Below are positions 10,548 to 22,000 of a stretch of 64,000 nucleotides of DNA, one piece after another. Under the pieces are notes generated by a model. That model did not search any database. It was not told the origin of the DNA and saw only the letters and a program-made list of their open reading frames with translations. The stretch is taken from positions 558,001 to 622,000 of the forward strand of contig NC_026736.1 of the NCBI RefSeq assembly GCF_000210295.1, read 5' to 3'. Both the position numbers and the translations under genes were made by a program. Source of the stretch: Trypanosoma brucei gambiense DAL972. Its lineage: Eukaryota; Euglenozoa; Kinetoplastea; Trypanosomatida; Trypanosomatidae. Every line of letters begins with the position of its first letter. Position 1 is the stretch's first letter.

Positions 10548-11465
10548 TTATCCGGTGATAAAGCATACAATTGCGACAAGGAGGTTCTGTGTCGCTCCAT
10601 ATCTCACGTTGTTTCCTTTTTTGTTTTCTGGTCTGCGGTCGATTCTTCCTGTGTTTGATACAATTCCTGCACCTGCTGCAGCGGTATCATCCCGTCCGCG
10701 CACTGGTTCCTCCCTTCCTGGGTCTGCATCCTGTTTCCCATTGGTCGCCGTGCCATCTTCTGCGCCTTTGTGTTGGTGATCACTCCCCGTACCTTTTTCT
10801 GGTGAAGATTCCTCTCGAGGGTGAGTATGCTTCCCTCTCTGAGTTGCTCCTCCCTTTTCTGGTTCCTTTCGGGTCAAGCCCTCACCTCCAGCTCCCCGCT
10901 TCTCCCCAGCAGTTCCCCGCTTTTCCCCCGGACTTTGCTGACCTTCCCCCGAAGGTCCCTGACCTTCCTTTGGAGTTTCCTCACCTTCCCCCGAAGCTTC
11001 CTGCTCCTCCCCCTCACTTTTGGGAGCACTGCTCGCTGTCTCTTCGTCGTCCGAACCGCTACCCTTAGTTGTGTCTGAGGGTCCCTGTTCAGACGCGCCA
11101 GACTGCTCTACCGTCTCTTCTGTCGGGACCTGTTGTGTTATACTCCGCCAGTCGGAGTCGGAGCATGTTGTGGCATTGAGTGAATCCTCGCTTGAGTCCT
11201 CGTCCGTGCAATTAAGGGTGTGCAGTTGGTGGCCGTTTCCATGAAAAATGGCGTACACTTTGAGCTTCAGCTTGAAATATCCCTGTGGTTGTCCCTTTCC
11301 GATCAGAAGCACAGGAGTGTTTGTGCAGTTGGCAGTGTGCCACTTGCCCTTCCATCTGCACAGCGCCCCTTCCGCTTCATTATGCAGACAGTCACACCTG
11401 AAAGTCTCCGCTGAAGATCCCAAAACTACACAACTTGCTAGAAACAACGCTGTAAATGTCAACAT
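10548..11465 (-). CDS. Acidic, low-complexity GPI-anchored surface protein
   Basis: The 305-aa protein has a clear signal peptide (MLTFTALFLASCVVLGSSAE). A globular Cys-containing domain follows to about residue 110, with cysteines in CDC, a Cys-Arg-Trp, NCT and a second NCT sequon. Then comes a long Glu/Gly/Lys/Pro/Ser-rich stalk with imperfect short repeats based on GEG, GEK and KEGQGPSGE. The C-terminus is hydrophobic (LLVAIVCFITG), fitting GPI addition. The layout matches the 219-aa array proteins: small Cys-rich head, extended acidic stalk, GPI tail. I see no clear sequence homology between the two. It is likely a developmentally regulated surface protein; the family is not recognised. 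ATG 11465 is the first start and the frame is intact. Confidence 0.75.
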   Translation of the reverse strand: MLTFTALFLASCVVLGSSAETFRCDCLHNEAEGALCRWKGKWHTANCTNTPVLLIGKGQPQGYFKLKLKVYAIFHGNGHQLHTLNCTDEDSSEDSLNATTCSDSDWRSITQQVPTEETVEQSGASEQGPSDTTKGSGSDDEETASSAPKSEGEEQEASGEGEETPKEGQGPSGEGQQSPGEKRGTAGEKRGAGGEGLTRKEPEKGGATQRGKHTHPREESSPEKGTGSDHQHKGAEDGTATNGKQDADPGREEPVRGRDDTAAAGAGIVSNTGRIDRRPENKKGNNVRYGATQNLLVAIVCFITG

Positions 11466-14400
11466 AAAGTGTTAGCTGCCTGTCTTCTACTTGTAAAAAT
11501 CACTAAAAAAGGGATGTACTCGGTAAACACAGGGTCCACACAAACGCAAACACACGTTCCTAACAGCTTTCAATTGCACTTACACTCCCCGTTACCCCAG
11601 CAGGTTCCACTGGTCGTCAAATTTAGCAGTAAATTTATTTCTCACGAAGACAAGCTATCACCAATCCACTAATAGGCAATCGGTCACCCTACTGGTCGAC
11701 TTCTGTAGACTTACTACCCCATAATTAGTTGAAGTTTTTGGGTAAGGTTACCTGCGCCTGAAGTTTTAGAGACCCCGGGAATTTCTAAGTGCATGCGCGA
11801 GTTGCATTGCAGCCACACAACCATATATGCCCCGGCGTGCCTGTAAAAAAGACAAACACGTAGCTACTTAACAAGCAGATGTGCGCGCGCACGAATGTCT
11901 CCCAGTAAAAACATACACAAAGGTATAACGTGAAACAACAATTCCAAGCTAACTTAGCGGATATGTATTAAGACAAAATAATTAAAGCAGTCATGGTGGA
12001 AAGAACTTGAAATATGGAACTTAAGGGAACACCGTTTCCCCCTTTTTTCTTAAAGATAAACGGTCTGACTTTCCTATTTATCTTCGTTACCGGTTACGTC
12101 ATTGTCACTCTGAAGCTTTGTTTCGATTCTGCTTCCCGCTACAACGCCGGCTGTAGCGAGAAACCGGCCTCCTCTTAGGCATGCTTGAGTGCTTTTCATT
12201 CTCGCTTTTGTTATTCGCCAAGAAGTGGCTTGACAGGTGTTGGAGTTTCTTTGATCCACCTCAAACGCGGGGTTTCCTTTTTTTTATTCCCTCCAAAAAT
12301 ATGAAGGGGCAACTCGCCTAGCGGTGATTCCACCCACAAAAGAGAAAGCACACACAACGTAAGTTAGCGTGATGAATAGGGTGTACAAAGTCAATTATAC
12401 CCTTTTTCCACCTTACGTTGCAAAGGTCAGGCATGTCAGTTAGTTAATATATTTTTCACCACCGTTGAAAAGTAATTAAGTACCACTTTAGGCAATCTTT
12501 CCCTCTTTGTCCGGGGATCAATACGACCTTTCACATCTCTCCTCGTCAACACCTTCCCCCTACTGCGCTTTAGTGAGAACAGCACCAACTCAGGTGAATC
12601 AACGAAGTAAATACCAACAACTATTGGAGACTTGGAAATGTACCTACCTCCGTGAGCGTTACCGATCCTTCAAATCACTGGGTGTTTTTTTTTTTTAAAA
12701 AGAGCGGCTGGAACCCATGCCCCCTCATGTCACCACAAAGCCGAATCTCAGTACTTGTGCGCCCTCATTCACACGTTTAGTTGTTATCATATTAACAGGT
12801 TCCAATAAGATGGTACCTTTCGCGTTACTCTAGGCCCGAAATCGGTTGTGGAATCATTCAGGACCTACCGCCACCGGTGGGATACCTTTCCCGACTCCAA
12901 ACTTCAGGTTGCAAACTCTCCGTACCTGCAGAAAGTAGCAGCGCTCCGATAGAAAGTTAGGTTCCATCACCTCTTATCTTTAAATTTGTTTTTATTCACA
13001 TGCGACGGAGTTTAACTGACGAGGCACCAACCCATTCCTTTGTAACTTCAGGGATGATGCCGCTTTCGGCCGCCCTCTACACGACAACCTCTAATTATCC
13101 AGAGTAGCACCAATAACATATGCTGTTACCATTTAAAAGAGCATTCAGCATGGATGACTTCCCCCCGATGTCACTAATAATTGAGTAACGCGGTTCCGGA
13201 AGTGTTGTGTTACAACTTATTCTCTTAGGATGGAACAAACTCCTTCGTGGTAGCACACCTTAGCGGCATCGTGAGATATTCATCACAGCACCAAGTGGGG
13301 GGGGATTGATTTAGGCGCATGAAGTATGGATGTCATTGTGCAGGTTGTACTGTTCAAAAGAGTGGGTTGTCGGCAAAAGGTGTTACAAGCCACACGATGT
13401 TACATGAGTAGACGGAAATCTGATGAGGTGCGTTCAGCTGTTGTGCGCACGTTCGGACAAGAACACGCCAAAGTGAGGCAATAATGTGCACGTGAAGACG
13501 GCACTAACGCGTAGATCGTTTGCCACTTGTATATCATATTTCCCCAGGAGTCCAGCCCAAAGTATTCGTACCGGCTGAAGGCGCACATTAATGAATTTCA
13601 ACGGATGCATCAACCACAGAACTTAGAGAAGGGCTCCGCTACCACTGGTAAATACTAAAGGAGACATTGCCCCTCTCCCAAAGACATAAAACCGTTGCCG
13701 AAGGCGCCTCAGAGAATTGCGATTATAGAGGGAGTAAGCCGGCATGCAACACGTTGGCACTCGCGCGGCTCTCGCAAAGAGTATTTACATTTTATGTGCA
13801 ATGCAAACTCCTCTCCGTGCGGATAGCGCCTTTCACCGTCGACACCATTGGCACTGAGACTTTAGCAGTAATTGTAGAAATGTATAAGCCCCCGTATGTT
13901 GCACTTTTATTTATTGACAATGTGATACTTCACGCAATCCCGTGCCTGCCCTCCCCATCGTTTTGTTCATTCCGTTTTTAAGCCATAACTGCGGGGCTGT
14001 GGTGACAAGGTTCAAAGCGACCACCAATAGGAGAGGAAAGATATATACATACATATATATCATCAGGCTTCTTTTGGCCCGAATGCGCCAAGAAACTATT
14101 GAGTGTTTCCCCTCGCGTGGCAAAACCACTTCATGGGGCGATAAACTCCCGAGCTCACTCACGGGCAAAACATTCCAGTAGGAACTTGTAAAATGTGGAA
14201 TGGAGGAGGAATGACTAGCAACCGAGCGGGAAGTTTTTGGCACACTGCTTATTCCCAGCACCATGACCGCTACCGATGGCATTGGACTCACCTTGTTCTT
14301 TTACCCCAAAGAACTTTAGCAGGTACCGTACTGCTTTTATGTTTTAACACAACCGTCGTTCCCCCTATAAACCCCATTTACCTTCACTCCTTCCGCAGGG

Positions 14401-16052
14401 AAGCGCAAACGAGCAAATAACTCCCGGTATTTGAGCTTTGCAGATCCCTCTTACGCATATATCTTGCGATGTTGACAACTGCAGCCCGACGACGATAGCG
14501 GTTAATTGCTAGTGACACTGGCTGATTTGGTACTTTATATATATATATAAAGGAAGTTAAACGTCACCGTCTTGCCCTCCGTAACCAGATGATGATGGAG
14601 ATTAACTCACTGTCAAGCAGGTTAGATGCGCAACGCAATGCGGGACTCCTCAGTTTAAAAAAAAAAAAAGCATCTTAGTCTACCACTGAACCCGCGGCAA
14701 CTTGTTCTGACAAAAACTGACCGTGGTGTGTTTCCCGCCATTTATTAGGGGAAAATGTCACGCGAAACCAAAGTAAAGAGGGCAGAAATAACTACTCACC
14801 AACCTCTGACCTGCTGAAAAATGGTGAGGGACAGAGAATGTAGTTGGATTACTCAGCCAGGGATAACTTGTATTTGTGCTCGCGTCATGTGTTTCAGACT
14901 AGAGGTGTCATTTGCACAGATAGATTCACATCATTGTTCCAACAGAAAGAGTAAATAAGGGGTGACGAATGATAGGGTGCGAAGGAAGGAATAAATAACT
15001 CAGAACCAAACGAAGTATAAGTTTCGTCAAGACATTTCGTACGACAAGAGTGAAACGTTATAGTCATCAGTGGCTTCATTTGTGGTAGCGGTGGTGCCGA
15101 TCACTTGTGAGCCCGCCGGTAGGATGAAGGGTCTTCCACTGAACAATAACATGGCGGCGCGCTTTTCCACACCCAACTTTGTTAGGTACACACACACACA
15201 CACACACACGAAACAAATCCAACTGAATGTTCCATTGCTAAGGGTACCGTAGCAAAATGGGAGGAAATAAGTGCATAATCTGCTGAAGCGCACTACCAGT
15301 CCCTGGAATGAAGGCGATTACAGATAACTGACTTCAACATACTCGAGCATTCTTTCAGCCATTCGAGCGGCCAATAAGGGAACCGTTGCACTTCCTTCCT
15401 TTCCTCCTCCTTCCCCCTATAAATATCGCACTGGTAGCGCCCACGGGGATGCCTCACCGCCCCTAGGCGCTGCGGCGTCCCATGAACAATATCATGAACG
15501 GTTAAACAAAAACAGAAGTAAAAAAGTGAACTTTTTGAATACTGGTGGAGGAAGAGGAAATAACAAGTATTTATGCACGACACAAAAATGATATTGGTAC
15601 AAGGTTGAAAGCAAAGTGCTTTGGAGACCCATCGTTGGGGCGAGGAATTTCTCACCACTCCCATTCAATGTGCACGAATAAACTCCCGCCTGCTCCACAC
15701 CTTTGTACGCTCATTATCTCGTTCACCTTCTCTCACATCATCATCATTCCTTTATCATCTCCCTTCATTTATGTTTGCACGACAGCAGAGGTGTCATCCC
15801 ACAGAGACACACATACACATACACACACGCACACGTATACAAATATCATCTTCAGCATGCGACGGCCAACACAGTTCAGTGGGAGTGAGGAAGACGCTAA
15901 TCACATTCCCTCCATTTATTCCCCCTTGTCTTTCTCCCTCAGTTTCCCCTTGCGTATTTCCCTCGTCTACTCTCGTCGCGCCCTAACTTCCATGACTAGT
16001 CAATAAAAATAGATAAAATTAAAACAAAAACAAAAACAAGACCGACAAACCC
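11466..16052. other. 4.6-kb region without a supportable gene
   Basis: Both strands contain only short ORFs (longest about 150 codons), mostly opening at non-ATG codons and with no recognisable motif. It holds small CA/GT and TA tracts (15188-15208, 15810-15840, 14538-14550) and scattered A and T runs. It sits exactly between the surface-gene cluster and the conserved core. It could contain the 3' UTR of the helicase gene, a transcription-unit boundary or decayed genes. I could not identify any retroelement. Confidence 0.5.
15188..15208. repeat. (CA)n microsatellite
   Basis: A run of CA dinucleotides, about ten repeats, in gene-free DNA. Confidence 0.9.
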
Positions 16053-19000
16053 TCACTTCTGCTCATTTCGCTTTGCAGCGAGCTCGCTCACCCATTTCGC
16101 CTTTTTGGCGGCGTACTTTTCCTCGGCAAATCGCTTCTGTATTTGCAGCTGGAGTGAATTTAACCGCTCGGCTACTTTCAGCAACCTCGGAGCTCCCGCA
16201 CTGTAACCTTCCTCCTGTGCTGTAAAAGATTCATCAGGCATAATGGCTGTTAGAATGCTGGCGGCCGGTAAGTGAGCCTTCCGCACCAGTCCAGCCAAAT
16301 TGGAAATGAGTTTTTCGGCTCTGTTGAGCACCGAGTAGGAAAGAGACTGTGAGAGCCCATTGAGTTCCTCCAGCATCGTGAAGCGGTAGTTCTTCCGAGT
16401 GGTGTCAATCTGCGCTTTAACGCGGAGGAAATCAGCGAGACAGGCGTTGATGAGAACCTGCGCTCCATCATGACGCCATCCGTCTGATACATCGAGAACG
16501 GGAAGCAGACGACGGTCGCAGAAGAGATCGTCGCGGAGAGAAAAGACAACTTCATCAACAGAAGTGAAAACGTCACCGCAACCACTGATGGCCACAAACG
16601 GGTGACGAGCCTTAAACTGAACGGCAGATTCCTTGAGCGCATCCATTAGTGGGAAATCACCGGCGCCGTTGCCAAATATAAGTTGGTCGCCACCCGTTTC
16701 CACGTATGGCAAGCGTGGACCTTCACTCGATTCCTCCTCTTCCTCCTCTTCCTGCTCCTTTCCCTTCTCTTCTTTCTCCTTCTTCTCGTCCAACCTTGAC
16801 GCCAATTGGTTGTAGAAGGCAGAAAGCAGAGCAAAGAACTCTGTGTTATCAAAAGGACGTACGGAGGGGGAGCAAACATCAACGGGCGACAGTACGACAC
16901 GATGTTGTGTGGCATTTGTTTTGCCCTCCCACACCACGCTTACAGCCGGGTCAAGTAAAGCGGAACGATGAATTTCCAGCGGTACACCACATGTTTGGTG
17001 GAATGAGAAAAGATAGGCAAGCAGTTCGGCAATAGGTTCATCCGTAACACCGCTGTGTAGCTCCTTATCGAGAGCAGGTGGATAGTGAGCCTCATGGAAA
17101 ACTCCAGAGGTCAGCATGCGAATAAAGGCGAATCCCTCATTACCCACATGGGCCTCCCTGAAAACGTACATGACATCTTGCAACAAGGAACCCAATGAAG
17201 AGGGGCGGTCCCGAAAGTGGAGTCCTTGCTTCTGCAGGAATACAAGGAGCATTTGCAGGTACTCTATGGTGAATCCCTCCATGTTACTTTGTGCAAATGC
17301 CTCCCGGCGTTGGAAAAAGAGCGGATTAACAAACAGCCTCTCGGCCAACTTCTTAACGTGCTGCTTCCATGCGTCCTCGTGCTTCAACGATCTGTGCGTG
17401 TTATAATCATATAACTGAAGTAGTCGCAACTGTGATATGGGGTCCATCTGCACATTCCCCTTAATCACCGTCATGCCGCTCGTCATAAGCCGCTTAATGC
17501 GTTGCATGGTAATCCCTAGGAAAATCAAGTGGCCGAGGTGATCGAGACCACGACGACCCGCACGACCCATCATTTGACGGAACTGCGTCGGATTTAACAG
17601 GATGTGATCACCGGCAAGTACAACAGAACGACACGGGCTGTGAATGCCCAGCGCCAATGTTTCCGTGGAGAAAATAACACCACAGTGGCGGCCTCGGAAC
17701 AGCCTTTCCACGTGACCACGAAGTTTACCCTTCACACCGGCATGATGCATCCCAATACCCCGCTTTAAAGCGCGAAGAAGGAGGTCCTCCCCCTCACCTT
17801 CGCAGTCCTTTATTAGTTCCTTTACGACATCGGGTTCCACGCTGCACCCCGCCCCAATGAAAGTGAACTCGGGAAGAATATCTGGGACTTCGCAGACCTC
17901 CCCCTCATCTTCTTCACCTTCGTCCACATCACGCTCGGCCCTCTCCACCTCACCATCCTCATTAGTCCTGAGGCGCTTTTGCTTCAGCGTGGACTCGCGT
18001 TGTTTGTGCCTCGCCTCCCGCTCCGCGGCCGCGCGCTCCACCTTGGCTTTGTAGAGGGCGAATTCCTCAGTTTGCCGGTAGCGCTCCTCTGCCTCTTCCA
18101 GCTGCTCCACAACGTACTTCACCAAGTCTTCACAGTCTTCGGACTCGAAGCTGAACACAATAGCTGGGCCCATGTCCCTAGCGGAAATCTCGCGCAACAC
18201 ATTCAAACTTTGCTCTCGAATAAATTGCCTTGATCCCGGAAAAGCCGCCTCCGGCACCGCCTCATCTGACTCTTGCTCACTTCTACCCTCAGTGTTGGTC
18301 CTGCTTTGTTGTTGTGCGCGCTTCCTCTCCATAGCTGCAACAGCATAGCTACCGAGCGCCGCCTCCTTCTCGTTCAACTTCTGCGCAAAGGCTGCAAGGA
18401 TGGTCTCCGTTGCATGTTTCATCGTGGAGTTAAACTCTTTCACCTGTTCATCGGAGGAAATATCCGGCTTCTTCACGCTACTGTTGCTTAGCAGAACCCA
18501 CTGAGCGAAGGCGTCCTTTACTTCCCGTTCATACAGACGTGCACGCTGCTGGGTAATATACAAGTCCGCTTCAAAGTATCTCCCTGGCTCAAGGAGCTTG
18601 AGCTTCGACTGCAGCATCTGAACCCGCGGTATCGAAGACAACTTCGGCCAAATGATGTTATCGAAGGCGGTTCGCATTTCCCCAAATAATGATACCACCT
18701 CACTGGGGACAAGGGTAATGTCAGGAGGGAATCCCCGCTGGAGTTGGTCCGTTGTGAGGATGGACAAGGGATGTAAGTCGTGGATGTAGCGGTTCTCATA
18801 TGTGGTAGTGAGTTTCTTCAAAGACGTACGCGTATCGGGAGGGGGAAGATAAATGTACTTCTTTATGTCATTCCATCGCTGAATGGTTTGGCCCTCCGAT
18901 GGAAGCACGTGTACCCTATAGTCACGTGCCTTAGCGGGTGTGTCAACTGCCTGCTCCTTCAGCCGAGATTGCACGCGATTAAGCCACCCACACAGTTGCT

Positions 19001-22000
19001 GAGTTTCTCCCAGCGTGGCTGAAAGCGCAACGAAAGGGCAGGGCAGAAGGGCAAGAATGCGTTCCCACACGTCACCATTGCCATTGCTCTCCATGGAGTG
19101 AATCTCGTCGAGAATTACGTAATCGATAAGGTCAACCCATTCAGCGTACTTGGGTGAAAGCAACATGGTTTCAAATGTCTCGGGCACAGTCAGAAGTACT
19201 TGGCAGGAATCGTGGAACTGATGGTAGTCGGCCCCACCAAGAACACCATAAATATATTTACCACTATTTTTGTACTCTTTGGACCCATAGCGAGCGCAGA
19301 CATCGGCCACCGCTTGATTAATCAACGCACGGGCGGGAGCAAGGTACACAACAATCCGCCTGTTGGAGCGGCGAAGAGTGTTATACATGCAGTAATACGA
19401 AACAAACGTTTTCCCAGCTGAAGTTGGGGCACACACTACAGCACTCCCGCGATTGTCCACGATGTCAAGGAGCTCTCGCTGCCAACTGTCTGGGTTGAAG
19501 GCAACGCGGTAATCGGGTCTTCGAATGACCGGCCGCTCAAGCAGGTGTCCCATGTGAATGAGTTGCATCATTTCTGGTGTGTCGGTCAGTTGCCGCATCC
19601 GCGGGAGCATCGTTGGCCCTAACAAACTCGGTGCCTTATTTTGCCACTGAGTGATGGCGCGGTCCAGCTTGCTGTAGTAATCTTCCCCAAAGTCCAGGTG
19701 CCTCAGAGCGGAGCGTACCGTGTCAAGGTCCTCTTGCGATATTTGCAGACCCTCGTTTTGGACCACCGACAAGACGTGATGGTGGCAATAAAGAAACAGC
19801 GGAATGGCTACTGATAGATCCGGTGTTTCCTTGGCCAAACGGGCACGCTCCCGCTCACTACGCCAGTTTTCGAGACGAAGTTTAACTACGAAGCATTTGA
19901 TTTTCATCTGGATGTGCAGTTCCACGTAGGACAGATACACCCACCGCAGGTACGACGCAGCTTCCGCGCTCGTTATATCCGACTTGAACTTCCGCAGCCC
20001 CTCCAGTTCTCCCCACTCTGTGCTCTTATCACTTATGGTGCCGACGAGGTTATCAATGACTGTAAAACCGTATGGCACAGCAGTCTCCGTCTTCAAGCCC
20101 TTTTTCTTGGCAGCGCGGTTCTTTGCCGAGGGATCTTCAACCGTGAGCGCAAACTCCGCCTCACGGAGCCCACTGGAAGCCACAAGCAGACGCCACATGG
20201 AAATCTTTAACGAAATATCGCTACCTTCACTCTTTCCAATCGTGCGATCGGGTTCGAAACCTTTGGTGAACTTTGCCTCCGCGAGTCGCTTGACTGCAGC
20301 CAAAAGTTTCTTCACAGCGTCATCACGATCTTTGTTGGTCGTACGTCCGTGCGTTGGGTCGATGCTGCGGAGGTGATCGTCCATTTGCTTCAACCAACTC
20401 TGAATGCTACTTGCGGCGTCTTTCAAATTCTTCTGCTCACGAATTTCATCATCCTTGCTACGCCCCTTCTTATTACGCTGTCCCTCGTGCTCATTATTCC
20501 CCTTTTTCTTCTTCGCGGCCGCACCCTTACCACACCCTCCTGCACCTCCTGATCCAGCGGCGTCAGTGCTTTCTTGCTCATTATCCGAGCAAACCAAAGT
20601 TAGTGGTTGGGCGGCGAAACCACTTATTCCCATGGACTGCGCCTGCTGGAAGGCGTTACGGACGAACTTCGTCTGAAACTCCTGCGCATGTCTTGCTTCC
20701 TTCTCAGTCATGTGAATCTTTGCCTCACGCTCCCCATCAGCATCAGTAACGTCGTTGAACTTGTCGAAAGGAGTGGTTATATCCCACCCAATAAGCTCAT
20801 TGGCGGCGCCGTAGCCATCGGGTATCGGCCGCTTTGCCTTGTGTCCCTCCACCTTGAAGGTTTTGGCCAGGTGCTCTACTAACTCGTGTTTAAGGTACGG
20901 ATATTCCTGAAGCTGCACAGGCTGAGGCTGAGCTAGCTCAGGGAGGCTCCTAAACGGTGTCGAGGTAATGTCAAGTGTGTCGTCGTCCATAAGATACTGC
21001 CAAGTCATGGAGATGTCCCCTACACCGTCTTCATCCAACAAATGGCTTGGCGCTTCTTCGCGTAGCAGTCGCGCAACGGCGTACAGGAGATGTCCGTCGA
21101 TAATGTCGAATACCTGACCGCCTCCGTTGCCGCAGCCAGCGTGTCGAAGTGCGCTAAGGAGAAATGGTGAGATATCCGCAATAAAGTTTTGGAGCACGGC
21201 GCTGGGTAATGCCGCCTGGGCCCTGGCCTCACAGCTCAGTATTCCCACAATGTAAGCCGTTATAACAAGGGCCTGACAAAGCTGCTGCTCTTGTTCGCTT
21301 CGTTCCTTCATGGTTAGATAGGTGCGTACTGCCGAACAGACAATCTTCTCACGGAATGTCAGGTCCTCGTTCAGCACGTTCAATGATTTTTGGGACAATG
21401 TGGGCAACGTCACTTCACGCTCGAGAGATTGAGCCAACGCGCGCACCTCCGGCTCGATTCCCAGCGAGCGCTCAAGGGTTGAGCCGTCTACGCCCATGGT
21501 GAAGACGATCATAGAGTTCTCCCTGTAGATGACACGAGACGAGTACGCGACTTTGAGGCGGCGGGAGGCTGCCCAAAGCAGCAGACATCGAATATACATA
21601 GCCGCATCATTTCCTATTTCCTCGTCCTCAACGATGCTCCTGTACGGCCGACGTGCAGGCACAGCGACGGCACCGCTGGAGTTGACACCTGAGGATGCAT
21701 TAGTTGTTTCAACCTCCGGATTGACAAAAAACTCTTGCAGCGGGTTCAAGGAACCCAGTTGCTCACCGTCAGACATGAAGATAAACTCCGGCTCCCACTC
21801 TTTCAGGTAGGTCTCAAAGGCCTCACTATGGAAACTTGGAAAGGTACGCACGGTGAAGCGGGAGCCGCCTGGGCACTCGCTCGCGGCTGTCAGTGCCAGT
21901 CGTAAGTTTTCCCTCATCAGCATTTTCGCAGGGGCTCGTTCCCACATCCACAACATACTATCGAAGAAAACAATGTGGAATCGGGCCCCGCGGCACTCCA

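Noticed and set aside
10571..11068. Plus-strand 165-codon ORF opposite the 305-aa gene
   Set aside because: Pro/Leu-rich product generated by the complement of the Glu/Gly/Lys stalk repeats; no acceptor on that strand.
12000..14700. Possible ingi/RIME retroposon remnants
   Set aside because: I looked for a poly(A)-tailed element, target-site duplication or reverse-transcriptase motif and saw none that I could support by eye.
15293..15698. Overlapping minus-strand ORFs in the gene-free region
   Set aside because: Short, non-ATG or mutually overlapping, and made of simple-sequence tracts; no motif found.
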